A DNA stretch of 14,719 nt. It comes from Victivallales bacterium. Its GTDB lineage: Bacteria > Verrucomicrobiota > Lentisphaeria > Victivallales > UBA1829. Shown piece after piece: positions 13,298 to 14,719 of the stretch. The position numbers were made by a program, and so were the translations under genes. The stretch's first letter is position 1, and each line of letters opens with the position of its first letter. The DNA is taken from contig JAEEQO010000058.1 in the NCBI GenBank assembly GCA_016285335.1, positions 1 to 14,719 of the forward strand. The letters run 5' to 3'. The notes beneath the pieces are model-generated. The model had not been told where the DNA came from. It searched no databases and worked only from the letters and a program-made list of their open reading frames with translations.

Positions 13298-14719
13298 ATG
13301 AGCCAGCCTGCCGATCTCCCCGAAACCTATGACTACAGCGATACCGATACCATAGCCCCCATGATCCTCACGGTCGGAGCGAAAGCGGGAAAGGAGGAAG
13401 AATCCGTTTCCCCGATCGCGAACCTGCTGAACCAGTACAGCGAGCATGACCCCGGTGTCTTCAGTATCGGCGGCACATTCGGCATCGACGCCACGGCGTT
13501 CCAGGTTGAATTGAACAGCGTCTACGTTTCGGTCGTGGATGTCAAGAGCGACGAGGGCGCTCTTACCGGAAAGCTTCTGGTAGTCCAGGGGATCGTGTAC
13601 GTTCGGATCGGCTCAATCCTCACGGTCTCCGCCACGCTCCTCGGTGAGTACGATCCCGACACTCTGACCGATCCCCTGGAAATCTTCAACCAGAAGCCGG
13701 AAACGGAAGAGGAAAGAAAGGAGGCGATGCGCACCCGCAACAAGTTCTACGACCTTTCCGGCAACATCATCCAGCGCAAGGATTTCATCGGGGAAGCAGG
13801 TGCGAACAACGGCCTGTATTTCATGTACAACAGGTCCGGCATCCAGCAGGAAAAGGAGTATGTCTTCACCGCGACCGGTCTGCTGGACCTCGACTGGCTG
13901 AAGAAGATCGGCGTGAACTGCGGCCTGAAGGTCGGCGCGATCGGCGCGTACAATGCGTTCAAGTCCGAGTGGGAAGTCGGGCTCGGAGTCAAGTTCACGG
14001 TTCCATCCGGCACGGAATGGCTTGTGGTCGGACGCGTGGGGTTCAAGAGCGGCAGACTCAACAACATCGCCCTCGAAGTCAAGGGCGAGATCCCGATCGG
14101 TCCCGTGATTTTTACGCAGATCAAGATGGGGGTTTCGGGCCTGGCCGAATCGGTGCAGACCTACGCGCCCGGTCTGGGGGTGGCGTTCGGACCTCAGATC
14201 GACTTCAACGCCCTGTCGTCGAAATTCGCAAAAATGATCGGGCTGAAGAACGGCAAATTCCGCGTGGCCGAGGCCGCCGTGTTCGGAGAAATTTCCAGCA
14301 ATTTCCAGAACATGAGCCTGTCTGTCGAGGGAACGTTCCTCGGTCTGCTGGAGGTCAAGGGCGGATGGAAATACGAAGACGGCAAAAATGAGATCAGTCT
14401 TTCTGTCGGGACCAGGAAATCCGAGACCTTCAATTTCCGTATCTCGGGTTCGGTCTGCTGGGGCGGAGGCGATTTAACCGTCAGAGGGTCGCTGGACGGA
14501 TCCTTCAAGTGGGATTTCACCGCACTGAAGGTCAACTGGGTCGGCGTCAATGTCGGCGGCGGCGTCAGCGTTATCTACAACCAGGCCGGTTCGCGTAAGA
14601 CGGTTTCCATCTCGGCCGGCGGCCGGGCGCAGGTCAAAGTCCTCTTCGTCAAGGTCGGCGTCAACGTCAGCAACAGCTGGTTCCTCGACCTGTCCAACCG
14701 CGGCCTCGCCCACACCTGC
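13298..14719 (+). CDS. Large beta-rich protein of unknown family (3' partial)
   Basis: From ATG 13298, preceded by GAGGGA at 7 bases, the frame is open for 474 codons to the window edge, with no stop. I do not recognise the family. The N-terminus (MSQPADLPETYDYSDTDT) is acidic and has no signal peptide or membrane segment. Residues about 45-125 look like a beta domain (VFSIGGTFGIDATAFQVELN). Near 130-150 there is a charged, probably helical stretch (PETEEERKEAMRTRNKF). From about 185 on, the chain alternates hydrophobic and polar residues with many Gly, Val, Phe and Trp residues, as in beta-sandwich, beta-solenoid or barrel proteins. Recurrent patterns are GVKFTVPSG, GVAFGPQIDF, GGWKYEDG and VGVNVGGGVSV. 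Two cysteines stand far apart. It is transcribed divergently from the giant repeat protein and shares its control region, which suggests a related function, possibly another signal-less secreted protein. Codon choice is GC-rich like its neighbours. Function unknown. Confidence 0.75.
   Translation, partial: MSQPADLPETYDYSDTDTIAPMILTVGAKAGKEEESVSPIANLLNQYSEHDPGVFSIGGTFGIDATAFQVELNSVYVSVVDVKSDEGALTGKLLVVQGIVYVRIGSILTVSATLLGEYDPDTLTDPLEIFNQKPETEEERKEAMRTRNKFYDLSGNIIQRKDFIGEAGANNGLYFMYNRSGIQQEKEYVFTATGLLDLDWLKKIGVNCGLKVGAIGAYNAFKSEWEVGLGVKFTVPSGTEWLVVGRVGFKSGRLNNIALEVKGEIPIGPVIFTQIKMGVSGLAESVQTYAPGLGVAFGPQIDFNALSSKFAKMIGLKNGKFRVAEAAVFGEISSNFQNMSLSVEGTFLGLLEVKGGWKYEDGKNEISLSVGTRKSETFNFRISGSVCWGGGDLTVRGSLDGSFKWDFTALKVNWVGVNVGGGVSVIYNQAGSRKTVSISAGGRAQVKVLFVKVGVNVSNSWFLDLSNRGLAHTC

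Overview
The window looks like a GC-rich, Gram-negative-type bacterial chromosome. The mix of a 19-residue AIDA-type adhesin repeat, a C39-like papain-fold domain and PPC-like repeats in one giant protein with no signal peptide suggests a member of the Lentisphaerota (Victivallis-like) or a close relative in the PVC group. That placement is an inference from protein style; the window has no rRNA or other phylogenetic marker.

Layout. Positions 1-1389 (+) hold the 3' part of a polytopic membrane protein resembling GT-C glycosyltransferases. Positions 1390-5790 (+) form a thiamine operon: a probable promoter, a TPP riboswitch with an additional hairpin, then thiC, thiM, a thiE-HAD phosphatase fusion and thiD. 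The last three genes are joined by a 9-base gap (thiC to thiM), a 20-base overlap (thiM to thiE-HAD) and an ATGA overlap (to thiD). Convergent to it at 5923-7170 (-) is rsmB, a 16S rRNA m5C methyltransferase with a TTG start. A gap of about 410 bases (7171-7582) carries the rsmB promoter and a pair of 21-base-spaced direct repeats. Positions 7583-13075 (-) encode an 1830-residue secreted-type protein. A 222-base divergent control region follows, with back-to-back promoters and a palindrome over one -10 box. The window ends inside a long beta-rich gene of unknown family (13298-14719, +), which has no stop before the edge.

How the genes work together. ThiC makes HMP-P from AIR, ThiD phosphorylates it to HMP-PP, ThiM salvages hydroxyethylthiazole to its phosphate, and ThiE joins the two into thiamine phosphate. 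The HAD domain fused to ThiE may dephosphorylate a thiamine intermediate. De novo thiazole genes (thiG, thiS, thiF, thiH/O) and thiL are not in this window. The riboswitch probably shuts the operon down when TPP is plentiful, most likely by hiding the thiC ribosome binding site.

The giant minus-strand protein is the most unusual element. Two AIDA-repeat blocks, each closed by a similar beta cap, flank a C39-like cysteine-peptidase domain and a CARDB-like domain. Three PPC-like repeats and an acidic, 14-residue-periodic tail follow. The absence of an N-terminal signal and the nature of the tail fit type I secretion. The divergent partial gene also lacks a signal peptide and may be a partner surface or secreted protein.
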